From: Asinibacterium sp. OR53 | GTDB taxonomy: Bacteria > Bacteroidota > Bacteroidia > Chitinophagales > Chitinophagaceae | Direction: 5' to 3' | DNA length: 64,000 nt | Assembly (NCBI RefSeq): GCF_000515315.1 | Contig: NZ_KI911562.1 | Coordinates: forward strand, 2,885,220-2,949,219 | In this document: positions 44,436-54,000 of the stretch, piece by piece | Position numbering within the stretch: the stretch's first letter is position 1 | Layout: each line of letters begins with the position of its first letter | Notes under the pieces: generated by a model | Seen by the model: only the letters and a program-made list of their open reading frames with translations | Told to the model about the DNA's origin: nothing | Database searches by the model: none | Made by a program: the position numbers and the translations under genes

Positions 44436-47400
44436 TTAGAAAATCCAATTTACACTTGACAATCCTCTTCTATAAGCACTTATTCGGTTCGATTGTGCCT
44501 GGGTAGGACTCAGTGCACTAATAACTTCAGGATCAAAAGATAGAACGTCCCTTCCAAAAACTTCCGATGCAAGCGCTCTTTCCATTTGACGATAATAGGC
44601 ATAACCGCTTGACGGTCTCCTTGCCCTTAAAATATCAATCATATCTCTTGTTACTGTTGACATATTGACAATGAAATACTGAACATCTGCATCAGTTAAA
44701 GCCAGATTAATATTAAAGCCTACATTTTCAGGGGGGTCAATGCCCGCACTATATGTTTTTTGCTTTGTAGGGTCCTCAACCCATTGATTATTTTGATATT
44801 TCATCGCACCGGCCTGTGCTGAATACCTGTTCGGGAACAGAGAATTATAAATAGGCCGGTAAGTCACCGAAGCCCGGAGCCAAACAGGTAACCCCGAATT
44901 GTAATATCCTTTTAAATCGGTCTCCAAAGCATCTTTGTACTCATTATTTATCAAAGTAGGTGTAGGAATTAAATTAGAATCGGCAGCAATACCACCTACT
45001 TCTCTGTTCAGTATATGGAACCTTACCCACCTGCTGCTCAACTGCAGGCCTGTTAATATCCTCCACGCATCAACCAAATTTGCATCTGTTGGTTCGGTTC
45101 CATCAACATGGTTTTTAGGTATGGCAACACCGGCAGCTGTGGTACCGCCTTTGTAAACATATCTCGCAGAGAATGACCCGGCTTTGGCATTTAAGAATCC
45201 GGGATTGAATTCAGCGGCAGGAACCATTTCTTGTGTACCGCCTGGTTCAATTTCTTTTATGACGCCAATAATTTCTACAATCATTTGCGGGATCCTCGGA
45301 TTTGAATTGTTTGCTGCTTTGGCGCTATTCATTAATGTTTGTAATCCTTGGAGTAAATTCCTTCCATGTGTGATCTTTCCTAGTTTAGTATTCTTATCTG
45401 TGGTAGTCATGGTTGAGGACGCAGTGATAGCGGCTTCCTGTTGGTTAAAGAAAGTAGCAACGTCTACAGGAGAACTTTCAATAATCAGTGTTGGTGCCTG
45501 CCCGGAATCTCTTATATATATGGTATGATTTGTTCCATTATCCGTAGCAAATCTTTCCCTGAATCCTAACCAATCAAGCACTGCTGCTACCGCACTTCTT
45601 CCCGCAGCCATCAACCGCTCGAATAAAGCGAAGCCTGTATCCACAGCCCGGTTCACCAGCCATGTCACAGCCCTGTCTACCAACTGCCTTGCAGCCCCGA
45701 TGAGCTCGGCAATGCGGTGTCCAACGCCACTCAAACCTACCTGGTTAGCAAGGAATCCGATGACGATGGGCATGGCCCTGTCGAGACTGTTCTCCAGGAA
45801 GTCGGCCGCACGCCGGGTGTTGCCGCTCGCTATTTCTACCACGCCTTCTACAAACGAATTCACCACCGTGAGCATTTCTCGCAGGTAACGGATGAAAGAT
45901 TGTACAGCCCTGTACAAAGCAATCGCACTGTTGATCACGGCCATGATACCCGTAGGGTCCAGCATACTCAGCAACCTGGCTACCACACGGTTTACGATCT
46001 GCTCCATGATCCAATTCTTCACAGCATCCAATATGGTATTCCACAGGTTGCTCAATTGCTCCTGTATCCTGTCCCAGATAGCCGCAATACCTCTTTCTTG
46101 AACATCTCTTATGAAAGTCCATATACCTTCGAGTGTATTGATCATGCTGCGTATGCGCGCCACACGTTGTGGTCCTATCCGCGGGTGTTCCGACAATTTC
46201 TGCCAGATGGTTTCCATGCTCAACCCCAATACCTGCAATACCCAACTAATGATGCCTCGCAGAGAGAAGTCTTGTGGCGCCGGTACATTGGCATCGCGTA
46301 ATTCACTCATCAACCAGCCCGTGAGTCCATTCAGTAAATGCCTGAGGATATTATTGAAGAACTGTGTGAATCCTTCCTTGATGGCGCGCAGCAGGTTTTT
46401 GAGGAAGCCTACCGGATCGCGCTTGATCATTTCAAAAGCCTGCATGGCTTTGGTGATGATATTGCTGATAAGATCGGTGGGGAAATTCATCACCTGCAGG
46501 ATCACTTCCACCACAATTTTGACAATCTCTACTACAAAGGCAATGAGCCGGCCAATGGGTTCTCCGAATGTAGCCACGATGCGCCTGAAAGCATCGATCG
46601 GGTGGATGAGATCGTTCAGGCTCATGGAATGCCAGAGATTGCTGAACAGTTGTACAATGCCGGCAGGCGTCATGTTAAGCCGGTCAACCGCTGCATTGAT
46701 GCGTTGCGTGGTTCGGTCGATGGCGCCGGATTCTTTCAGTTGGTTGAACTGTTCCAGTCCGCCTTCCATCAGGCTCATGAATCCGCGGATGATGTTTTCC
46801 ATTGTGCGCGGAACGACCTCATCTGTGAAAGGATCTTTGCCAATGATCACGGTGAGCAACTGGTATCCGCGCACTGTTCTTGCCCAGTTCGACAACCTGC
46901 GCAGCAATACTTCTTTGATGAAACGCAATATCACCACCGCAGTATCGCGCACAAAATTCCATACCTGCTGTATCGGCGGCGCAAATATGTTGTAAATACG
47001 ATTGAAGGTGTCGATGGGATGCATGAGGCTTTCGATGGACACAAAATCCCATATCGATGCAATGCCCGCCCTTATCTGTTCATAGGCATTACTGAATACC
47101 GTTATGCCGCGATCAATCCACGCTGCGATCCGTTGGAAAGTGCCGGTGTCCTGCATCTGGCGTCTTTGCTCTCTTCCTTCTTCACCGCCCAGTTCCAGCA
47201 ATGCGTTGAGGATATTCGTTCCATTCTTCGCTACCTGCTGGTGCGTGATGGGGTCTTCTCCCAATATCACGCAGAGCAGGGGATAAGCCGTGGTATGTTC
47301 ACGTACAAAGGAAACCAGTTGGTTCAGCAGGAAGCGTTTGACAATAGAAAGTAATTCACTTGCGGCATTCTCTGCAAAACGCACAATACTGCTGATGGTG

Positions 47401-49553
47401 TCGTGGATAATATTACCAATGCGTTCGAATACGCGTTGTGGACTGCCCAGATCATCCAACGACAAGCTTGACCAGAAATTTTCAATACTGGTAATAATGC
47501 GGTGTACAACAGATACGATGTTGGCTATCTGTTGATCTACCCATGCTTCCGCATCGGTGAGTGCACCCAACTCTTCCAGTTTCTGGTGCAATAACCGGCC
47601 ACCCGGCATAATATCGAATGCCGCTTCTATGAAATTATGACCATTCCTTTCAACTACTTCATTGGTGATGGGGTCTTCACCCAGTACCACCCGCAATGCG
47701 CGATAACCTGGAATAGCCATTGCAAAATCGCGTGCCTCTCTTAATAGGATGCGTTTGCCGGCTTCAAGTCCCTGCGATACAAGATCGCCCACTGCATTCG
47801 ATACGGTTGACCATGCATCACTCAACCAGGAGCGCTGCACTTTGGGTTCAACTGTTTTCAATTGTACCGGTACAGGCGTGCGTTTTTCTTCTTCCTCTTT
47901 GTGCTCTTCCTCTTTCTGTTGCACCGGTTCTTCTTTGGCTTGCACAGCGGAAGGTTGAACAACTGGTGGTGCATGTGTTAACCGGCCGCTCTCGTTCACC
48001 TGCCAGTTACTCAGCGGCTCCTGTTTGGCTTGCAGGTGTACTTCTTCGGTCATTTCTCTTTCAGGCTCGGGGCCGTCCTGCATTTTCCTGTTCACATGGA
48101 ATAATTCCTGTCGCAGTTCGCGCAACGTTTTGGGTTTGCTTTCTGCGGCCTGTTCGCCTGCACCCAGTTCTCCATTCTTCATCATCAATGGATCGAAGAA
48201 GCCTGTCCATTCGGCGAGAGGATGGTCTTTTACCTGCACTTGTCCGCCCAGGTTGTCTTCACCGGCCGTATTACCATTGACTGTTGTAACCGTATCGCCA
48301 CTTGATTTTTCAACGATGGCGTAATGGGAAAACCTGTCGCGGTAAGCAATATCACCTGCTTTGGGATGGTAACCGGGAGGATAAGCTGCGTTCAGGTCTA
48401 TATTATGGCCGCCCAATATCCAGGGCTTCAGGGGCACGCCGCCTTTATGGAGCGACCAGAACACGAATATGCCACACCAACTGGGCATAGCATCTCTTTG
48501 ATAAGGTCCACTCGCAGGGCGTGGATTAGCGGGCGGCAGTCCATTAACCCTTCGTTGTTTCTTTATATCTTGTTCCGCAACGGCACCCTGCACCATAGCA
48601 GCGCCTTGCGGCAATACTTTATCGGCTCCGAGTGTTGTTTTGAAATATTCTACTAGCCGTTCCCAACCGGTGCGGTATCCATCAGGACCTTCTTTATCGG
48701 CATTTACTTTGCCTACTTCCGATTTGGCTTTGGCTACGGCATTATTCAATTGCGAAGGAACAGGCCGGTCAGACGCTGTTCGTTGTAAGATGGGTTTGCG
48801 CGCAACAGGATGAGCGTTGGATGCAACAGATTTGCTGGCGCCTTGTTGGATAGTATGTGTTAATTCATGGGCAAGCAATAATCCACCTGCCCCTGTATCG
48901 GGTGCATATTTACCGGTATTGAAATAAATATCGTTACCGTGTGTGAATGCCTGTGCCTGTATATTGCTGCTCAGTGATTCTGCTACGGCGCCGGTATGAA
49001 TGCGCACTCCGCTGAAGTCGGCGCCAAACCTGGTTTCCATGTACTGCCGTGTAGAACCGGGCAAAGCACTGCCTCCTCCTTTGGAGTGGGCCAGTTGTTG
49101 TTCAAAACCTGTTACTGGAGTTGGCGGTGCGCGGCCGTGTCTTTGCAGTAAAGCTGTTTGTATCACTTCAGTGTCGGAAGTATTACCCTCTTCTTCTTTA
49201 CACTGTATAGCTGTTATAGCCGGTGTTTCCAGTTTGGGATGGAGTTCTTTTTTTTTGTCGTCTGCCGCTGTTTTTCGCTGTACTTCGTTGTCTTCCTGTT
49301 TCAGTTGAGGTGTTGCCGTATCAGGCGCGCGCATCACATGGTCTGCTACTGCATCAGCTTCTTTTTCATGGGGGTCATCGGGACTGCTTACCGATAATTT
49401 GGGTTGTATGAAACTTCCGCCGTTGAAAAATGAGGGCGTTTCCTGTGTTCCGAAAAAAGAAGACTCTTCCGCTTTCCTGAAAAAACTACCGGCAGCTCCT
49501 TGTTTAGGAGCTGATGACGCGGTCTTTGATGTTTTTTCAGCAGTTGAGAACAT
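44436..49553 (-). CDS. Giant DUF4157 protein with CHAP-like domain (eCIS cargo candidate)
   Basis: 1705 residues. Order: three double-Phe pairs (24-25, 33-34, 42-43) and a typical PKLSVSSPDDPHEKEAD segment; DUF4157 at about 155-237 with HELTH at 229-233; a CHAP/NlpC-P60-like domain at about 340-455 with C360 in SWCGIFVFW, H410 in FSHYAIV and N427 in TVNGN; a Lys/Glu/Gln-rich linker (about 470-600); three copies of a helical module whose signature is GxDPITxxVxxNGxN; further amphipathic helices with DPTGIMAVINSAIALYRA; and a divergent C-terminal domain with H1513 in RFHILNREVGG and NLIPTPTLINNEY. Sits between the tape-measure gene and a second DUF4157 gene. Probably loaded into or onto the particle and active in target cells; each activity is inferred. 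Confidence 0.85.
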   Translation of the reverse strand: MFSTAEKTSKTASSAPKQGAAGSFFRKAEESSFFGTQETPSFFNGGSFIQPKLSVSSPDDPHEKEADAVADHVMRAPDTATPQLKQEDNEVQRKTAADDKKKELHPKLETPAITAIQCKEEEGNTSDTEVIQTALLQRHGRAPPTPVTGFEQQLAHSKGGGSALPGSTRQYMETRFGADFSGVRIHTGAVAESLSSNIQAQAFTHGNDIYFNTGKYAPDTGAGGLLLAHELTHTIQQGASKSVASNAHPVARKPILQRTASDRPVPSQLNNAVAKAKSEVGKVNADKEGPDGYRTGWERLVEYFKTTLGADKVLPQGAAMVQGAVAEQDIKKQRRVNGLPPANPRPASGPYQRDAMPSWCGIFVFWSLHKGGVPLKPWILGGHNIDLNAAYPPGYHPKAGDIAYRDRFSHYAIVEKSSGDTVTTVNGNTAGEDNLGGQVQVKDHPLAEWTGFFDPLMMKNGELGAGEQAAESKPKTLRELRQELFHVNRKMQDGPEPEREMTEEVHLQAKQEPLSNWQVNESGRLTHAPPVVQPSAVQAKEEPVQQKEEEHKEEEEKRTPVPVQLKTVEPKVQRSWLSDAWSTVSNAVGDLVSQGLEAGKRILLREARDFAMAIPGYRALRVVLGEDPITNEVVERNGHNFIEAAFDIMPGGRLLHQKLEELGALTDAEAWVDQQIANIVSVVHRIITSIENFWSSLSLDDLGSPQRVFERIGNIIHDTISSIVRFAENAASELLSIVKRFLLNQLVSFVREHTTAYPLLCVILGEDPITHQQVAKNGTNILNALLELGGEEGREQRRQMQDTGTFQRIAAWIDRGITVFSNAYEQIRAGIASIWDFVSIESLMHPIDTFNRIYNIFAPPIQQVWNFVRDTAVVILRFIKEVLLRRLSNWARTVRGYQLLTVIIGKDPFTDEVVPRTMENIIRGFMSLMEGGLEQFNQLKESGAIDRTTQRINAAVDRLNMTPAGIVQLFSNLWHSMSLNDLIHPIDAFRRIVATFGEPIGRLIAFVVEIVKIVVEVILQVMNFPTDLISNIITKAMQAFEMIKRDPVGFLKNLLRAIKEGFTQFFNNILRHLLNGLTGWLMSELRDANVPAPQDFSLRGIISWVLQVLGLSMETIWQKLSEHPRIGPQRVARIRSMINTLEGIWTFIRDVQERGIAAIWDRIQEQLSNLWNTILDAVKNWIMEQIVNRVVARLLSMLDPTGIMAVINSAIALYRAVQSFIRYLREMLTVVNSFVEGVVEIASGNTRRAADFLENSLDRAMPIVIGFLANQVGLSGVGHRIAELIGAARQLVDRAVTWLVNRAVDTGFALFERLMAAGRSAVAAVLDWLGFRERFATDNGTNHTIYIRDSGQAPTLIIESSPVDVATFFNQQEAAITASSTMTTTDKNTKLGKITHGRNLLQGLQTLMNSAKAANNSNPRIPQMIVEIIGVIKEIEPGGTQEMVPAAEFNPGFLNAKAGSFSARYVYKGGTTAAGVAIPKNHVDGTEPTDANLVDAWRILTGLQLSSRWVRFHILNREVGGIAADSNLIPTPTLINNEYKDALETDLKGYYNSGLPVWLRASVTYRPIYNSLFPNRYSAQAGAMKYQNNQWVEDPTKQKTYSAGIDPPENVGFNINLALTDADVQYFIVNMSTVTRDMIDILRARRPSSGYAYYRQMERALASEVFGRDVLSFDPEVISALSPTQAQSNRISAYRRGLSSVNWIF

Positions 49554-49570
49554 ACGATCAACGCAGTTTA

Positions 49571-51064
49571 TCAGTCACCCCATTCCACCACCAGCAACGA
49601 TTGCATCCAGGCTAATTTGGTCATCTTAATATTCCAGGGCAGGTAATCCAGCAGCATATCGTAAGATAATGTTTGTACTTTCAGACGCCATTGACCGCCT
49701 GCCATTTGCAGTTTGCCTTCTCTTTGCAGGAAGGATGCACGCAAGCCTGCAACTGAAGTGTTTTTCAATACCTGCCAGTTGGTAATCACCGCCTGCAACA
49801 ATTCAGCTACAGCTTCCTTATCGGCTGTTGTAAGCTGGTATTTCTGAGGAATGGGGTCGTGTGGCTTCAAGCCACATAAGAGTTTGGGCAATACCACTTC
49901 AAACTCTTCGAAATCATTTTCACCGGTAACGATATGCTGTAACAAGCTAATAGCCCTGGCTATATTATTGATCTGGTTATCATTCAACAATTCGAGTTTA
50001 TTGAAAAATCGCCCAAGATATGGCGCTACTATTACCAAACCGGCATTGTTGATGTAAATGGTATCTGCTTCGGATAGCACAGGCTGATTATCCTGTGTTG
50101 CATTGACCGCGGCAGGAGGCTGTTCTTTTTGCTGTGTATCGGGTTCAGTCTTGTCTGCAATAGTTGCCTGTTGAGATGTTGACCCGGGTGATGTTGTCTT
50201 CTTCCTGTGCAGTTCTTGTGTCATAAGTACTTTAAAATCCTTGTTGTTTAGTTCATCAATAAGTTGTTTCAGCGCACCTGTTTCTTTGTGAAGGGTGCCC
50301 TTTGGCAATACTTCTTCCAATTGCGCTTTTACTATTTTCGCCAACTGTGCGCTCATTGCATCAGTTGACTGGCCGCTTTTTCCCGAAGGAGTGGAGAGGA
50401 GCTGCAATATAGATAACCGGATATTAACGTGAAATGATTGTTGCTGATCTGTACGTGCTATCCATTCAGTGATATGCTGCAAATCATTATACCAATCGTT
50501 GAATATTGTTTGTGAACCAGACAGTACATCGATCAATTTCCAGAAACATGCTTCGTGGAACTGTACAGCTATTCTTTGCTGCGCGTGTGTTTCTTGAATG
50601 GCTGCCTGCAATTGCGCTTTATCGTATACAGATAAAGAAGCGGAAAAGTTTTCCAGAACAAAAGAATGCCAGTTTCCCGTTCCGGTAAAATGGCTCCACC
50701 AGGGCAGGTAGCCGTTCCTGAGATAGAAGATCAGCAGTTGTACGAATTTCGATGCAGGTATTGGCCGGACACTTTGTTTTGCTTCCTTTATTTTCCGGGC
50801 AAGCGCTTCGTTGAGTCCTTCTATGATCCTTTGCGCCAGGGCATTTTCCATATCACCGGAATCAAGTGTGAGCTCCAGCGTCAGCCGGTCAATGGCAATC
50901 GTTTCATCACCCGGACTATAATGGTCAAACAAAGCCTCCAACTGCGGCAACAATTCCTTGCGCAGCATGTTTTCCGTTGTTCGTTGCAAAGCAATACCGT
51001 CGGTGTTACCGTTATAAGTGATGTCCAGGAACTGTTTCCCGATGATATGTTTGCCTGCATGCAT
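49571..51064 (-). CDS. eCIS tape-measure protein (CIS_TMP family, Afp14 position)
   Basis: 497 residues. The N-terminal start HAGKHIIGKQFLDITYNGN, followed by LRKELLPQLEALFDHYSPGDETIAIDRLTLEL, is characteristic of the contractile injection system tape-measure family found in Bacteroidota. The middle is helical with a Gln/Thr/Lys-rich linker; the C-terminus has VLPKLLCGLKPHDPIPQKYQ and ends in WNIKMTKLAWMQSLLVVEWGD. It would set the length of the tube or cap its assembly. Position after the fibre candidate and before cargo and AAA+ genes matches afp14. The gene starts 2 bases after the PKD gene stop. Confidence 0.85.
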   Translation of the reverse strand: MHAGKHIIGKQFLDITYNGNTDGIALQRTTENMLRKELLPQLEALFDHYSPGDETIAIDRLTLELTLDSGDMENALAQRIIEGLNEALARKIKEAKQSVRPIPASKFVQLLIFYLRNGYLPWWSHFTGTGNWHSFVLENFSASLSVYDKAQLQAAIQETHAQQRIAVQFHEACFWKLIDVLSGSQTIFNDWYNDLQHITEWIARTDQQQSFHVNIRLSILQLLSTPSGKSGQSTDAMSAQLAKIVKAQLEEVLPKGTLHKETGALKQLIDELNNKDFKVLMTQELHRKKTTSPGSTSQQATIADKTEPDTQQKEQPPAAVNATQDNQPVLSEADTIYINNAGLVIVAPYLGRFFNKLELLNDNQINNIARAISLLQHIVTGENDFEEFEVVLPKLLCGLKPHDPIPQKYQLTTADKEAVAELLQAVITNWQVLKNTSVAGLRASFLQREGKLQMAGGQWRLKVQTLSYDMLLDYLPWNIKMTKLAWMQSLLVVEWGD

Positions 51065-51066
51065 GG

Positions 51067-54000
51067 TTAAATACTCAATAGCGGTATATATCCTGACAGG
51101 ATATGTGTGTACAATGGTTTAATGGTGGTTTCTTTATTGGTAATTACTCTTTCTTCTTCTGCTTTCACATCATTCAGGAACAGGTTGAATTCGGGTTGTA
51201 ATTGTTTTTTCTGATCAGCTGTAAACTGCCTGACGACCGCATTTACCCTGCCCAGGTACTCATTGAGTTGTGTGAAATAGGTATTGGTAGGTACCTGCGC
51301 TTTATCCATATCTGCCGGCTGTATGCAGGCGATATAGAAAGCAATATCTGTCAGGATCCTCACCAGTTCCATATTCTGCAGCCTGCTGTTCGTGAGTTCC
51401 AGATAAGGTATCATTAACATCCGTATCCAGTTGGTCATGGAAGCAACTGTATTCATCTGCTGAAAGGCTTTCAATTGTTTATCGGGTACTCCCATTGCAT
51501 CTATTCCTTTCAGTTCTTTAAAGAATGGCACAATGGCTGTGGTAAAGGCTTTCTGTGTTGCCTGATCGAGCAGGCGCGCATTCTCTGTTGTATTCAATGT
51601 ATTGAATGCAGTGATCGCATTATTCAGTGTGTAACATGTTTTTACAACAGGCAGCACGATCTTAACCGTTTGCGTAGCCGTAGCAGCACAGGAGCCATTT
51701 GAAACAGTAAGTGATACAGTATAAGATCCTTCTTTCTGGAAATCATGGGAAGGATTGGCTTCGTTGGAAGTTTTGCCATCGCCAAAATTCCATGCTACAG
51801 CTCCGGTGGCAGGCACAGAAGTATTCCTGAACAGTTTCAGGGCGGGGGTAGAGCCATTGGTAACAGCGAAACTTGCTTTGGGTTCTGCATAAACGGTTAC
51901 ATCGGTTCCTTTTGATTTACCGGCAGTTGCGTAGGTTAACGTTAGTTTTTTCTGGTCTGCTCCCTGCAACAGCACGCTGGCGGGATTGAACATGAATTTA
52001 CCGGCTGTATCTTTTGTAATACCTTCTCCGCTAACCGTTCCGCCGGCAGGCGTACCGGTTACTTCTACCGGTTTATCATTTGCACAGAAACTGTTTTTGG
52101 GAATTGTAATGGTAAGATCGGGCGTGGTAATGGTTACTTTTTGGGTGACTTTCTCTGAATTGCAAGCGCCATTGACTGCAATCAGGCTTACATTATAATC
52201 GCCGTCTGTTCCGAAATTGAAGACCGGTTCTTTTTCCGTAGCTGTTTTGCCGTTACCGAAATCCCAGATCCATTTATCAGCAAAGGCAGAAGATTTATTA
52301 ATGAAGCTGGCGCTGGTACCGTTTATTTTCACATCAAAAGCTGCAACCGGTTGCTGGAACACATCTACTGCTATAGTAACTGTTTGTTCATTGATGGTAT
52401 ACGTGAGTGTGATATGCTTCTCTTTATCAGCCGGAGCCAGTTTAATGGTGTTGGGAGTGAAGCCGTATTTGCTATTGTTGTCTTTTATAACGCCTTCGCC
52501 CGTTACTTCTCCACCGGCAGGAGAAATGTCGATGGGATAGGTTTTGCTGTCACCCGAACAGAAAGTAGTAGGTGTAATATTTATTTTGGGTTGAACAACC
52601 AGATCGTTTACGGTGAACAATACAGGCGGACAATCCGAGCAGCAGAGGTAAGGAAGATAAAAATCTGCGATTACCGTATAGTTGGCCAGGTTTGATAATA
52701 CTTTGTCGAGGTCGATCTCTTTTTCTTGCGCAGTGCCGAGCAGGGTATGCAGGGCTTCCAGTTGCTTTTCGGTGGCGATCTTGAATTCATCCGGAGCCGT
52801 TTCAACCGGCTCTTTCTCTATCGTTTTTACCGGCGTCTTGTATATGTTGCGGCTACCTACATACCTCGATCCCATGGGAATATTGCCCAGTATATCTTTT
52901 ATATGCGTGGCAACAGCAGATTTTTTTTCAATAGCGGTTCGCATGCCGGTGTTTTCTGCCAGCATCACTTCTTCTTTTGCAATATCTATTGGCGTGTATG
53001 CAACAGGCTTTTCATGATAGACCAGTATGAAAGTGCCTCCAACCGGAACACCGGCTTTGTGCTGAATGCCAGGATGTGATTGGATGAAATAGCCGAACTT
53101 CTGCAGCATCATCACATATACCCATCGCAACAGGTAATCCCTGTATAAAGTGTCTATTTGCTTCTGTATGCAAACAGCAATCAGTTGGTCGATGTGCACC
53201 AATGTCTGGGCTCTTTCTGCAGAAAGGGTGCCTCCTGCATTGGTAATCTGCGTTTTGATCCTTTCCGCAGTAGCAAGCATTGCTGTATACGCCGTATCGA
53301 AATGAGCCTGGTTGAAAGTTCCCAACGAAAGTGCCAATGTATCGGCCAGTTTACCCATACTCAGCAACAAGGCAAAATACTGGGAGGATGTATTTTCATA
53401 CATCGCCCTGTTCTCATAGCTAAACATCATATACTCTACAGCTGATATTTTTGCTGTATGTGCATAGTATTGTTCAAATTCATAACCCAGGGTACCGGGC
53501 ATAACCTTAAAGGTTGGATCACATTTTTTTAAGAGTGGAAATTTAGGTGTAATCGGTTTGGCATCCGCTGCTGCTTTCGTTGCAACAATTCCATAATAAT
53601 ATTTCGCTTCTTTACACAGCGTGCAAGTGAGTTCGGCTGACAGTGTATCATACAAAGCTTCCAGGTCCTGGAATTCACAATCGCATTGTAACTGTTCTGC
53701 GTATTGTTCAATGAGTTTCGATACGGTATCCATCTTACCCAATGACTCCAGCGAGGTCTTCAATGAATTGATATCGGCACTCAAAGCAATCACGTCGAAA
53801 GGAAGTCGATATTGGTTGCGAATACCCAGGATGGTTCTCAACGCAGTCTTATAAGGCTGCCCGATATGTCCTTCTATCCGCAGAAAATTGTAAGGTTCCA
53901 GGTCGTAACGCAAAGGGTTTTTGGTATAGTCGTCGTTCGCATATTCATCTGCATGATAAGAGAGTATCTCCCGGGCACTGCTTTCCTGGCTGCGTTCCAG

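Noticed and set aside
46338-47354. A 338-codon plus-strand reading frame opposite the giant DUF4157 gene
   Set aside because: It lies fully antisense to a well-supported gene, has biased composition and no recognisable domain.
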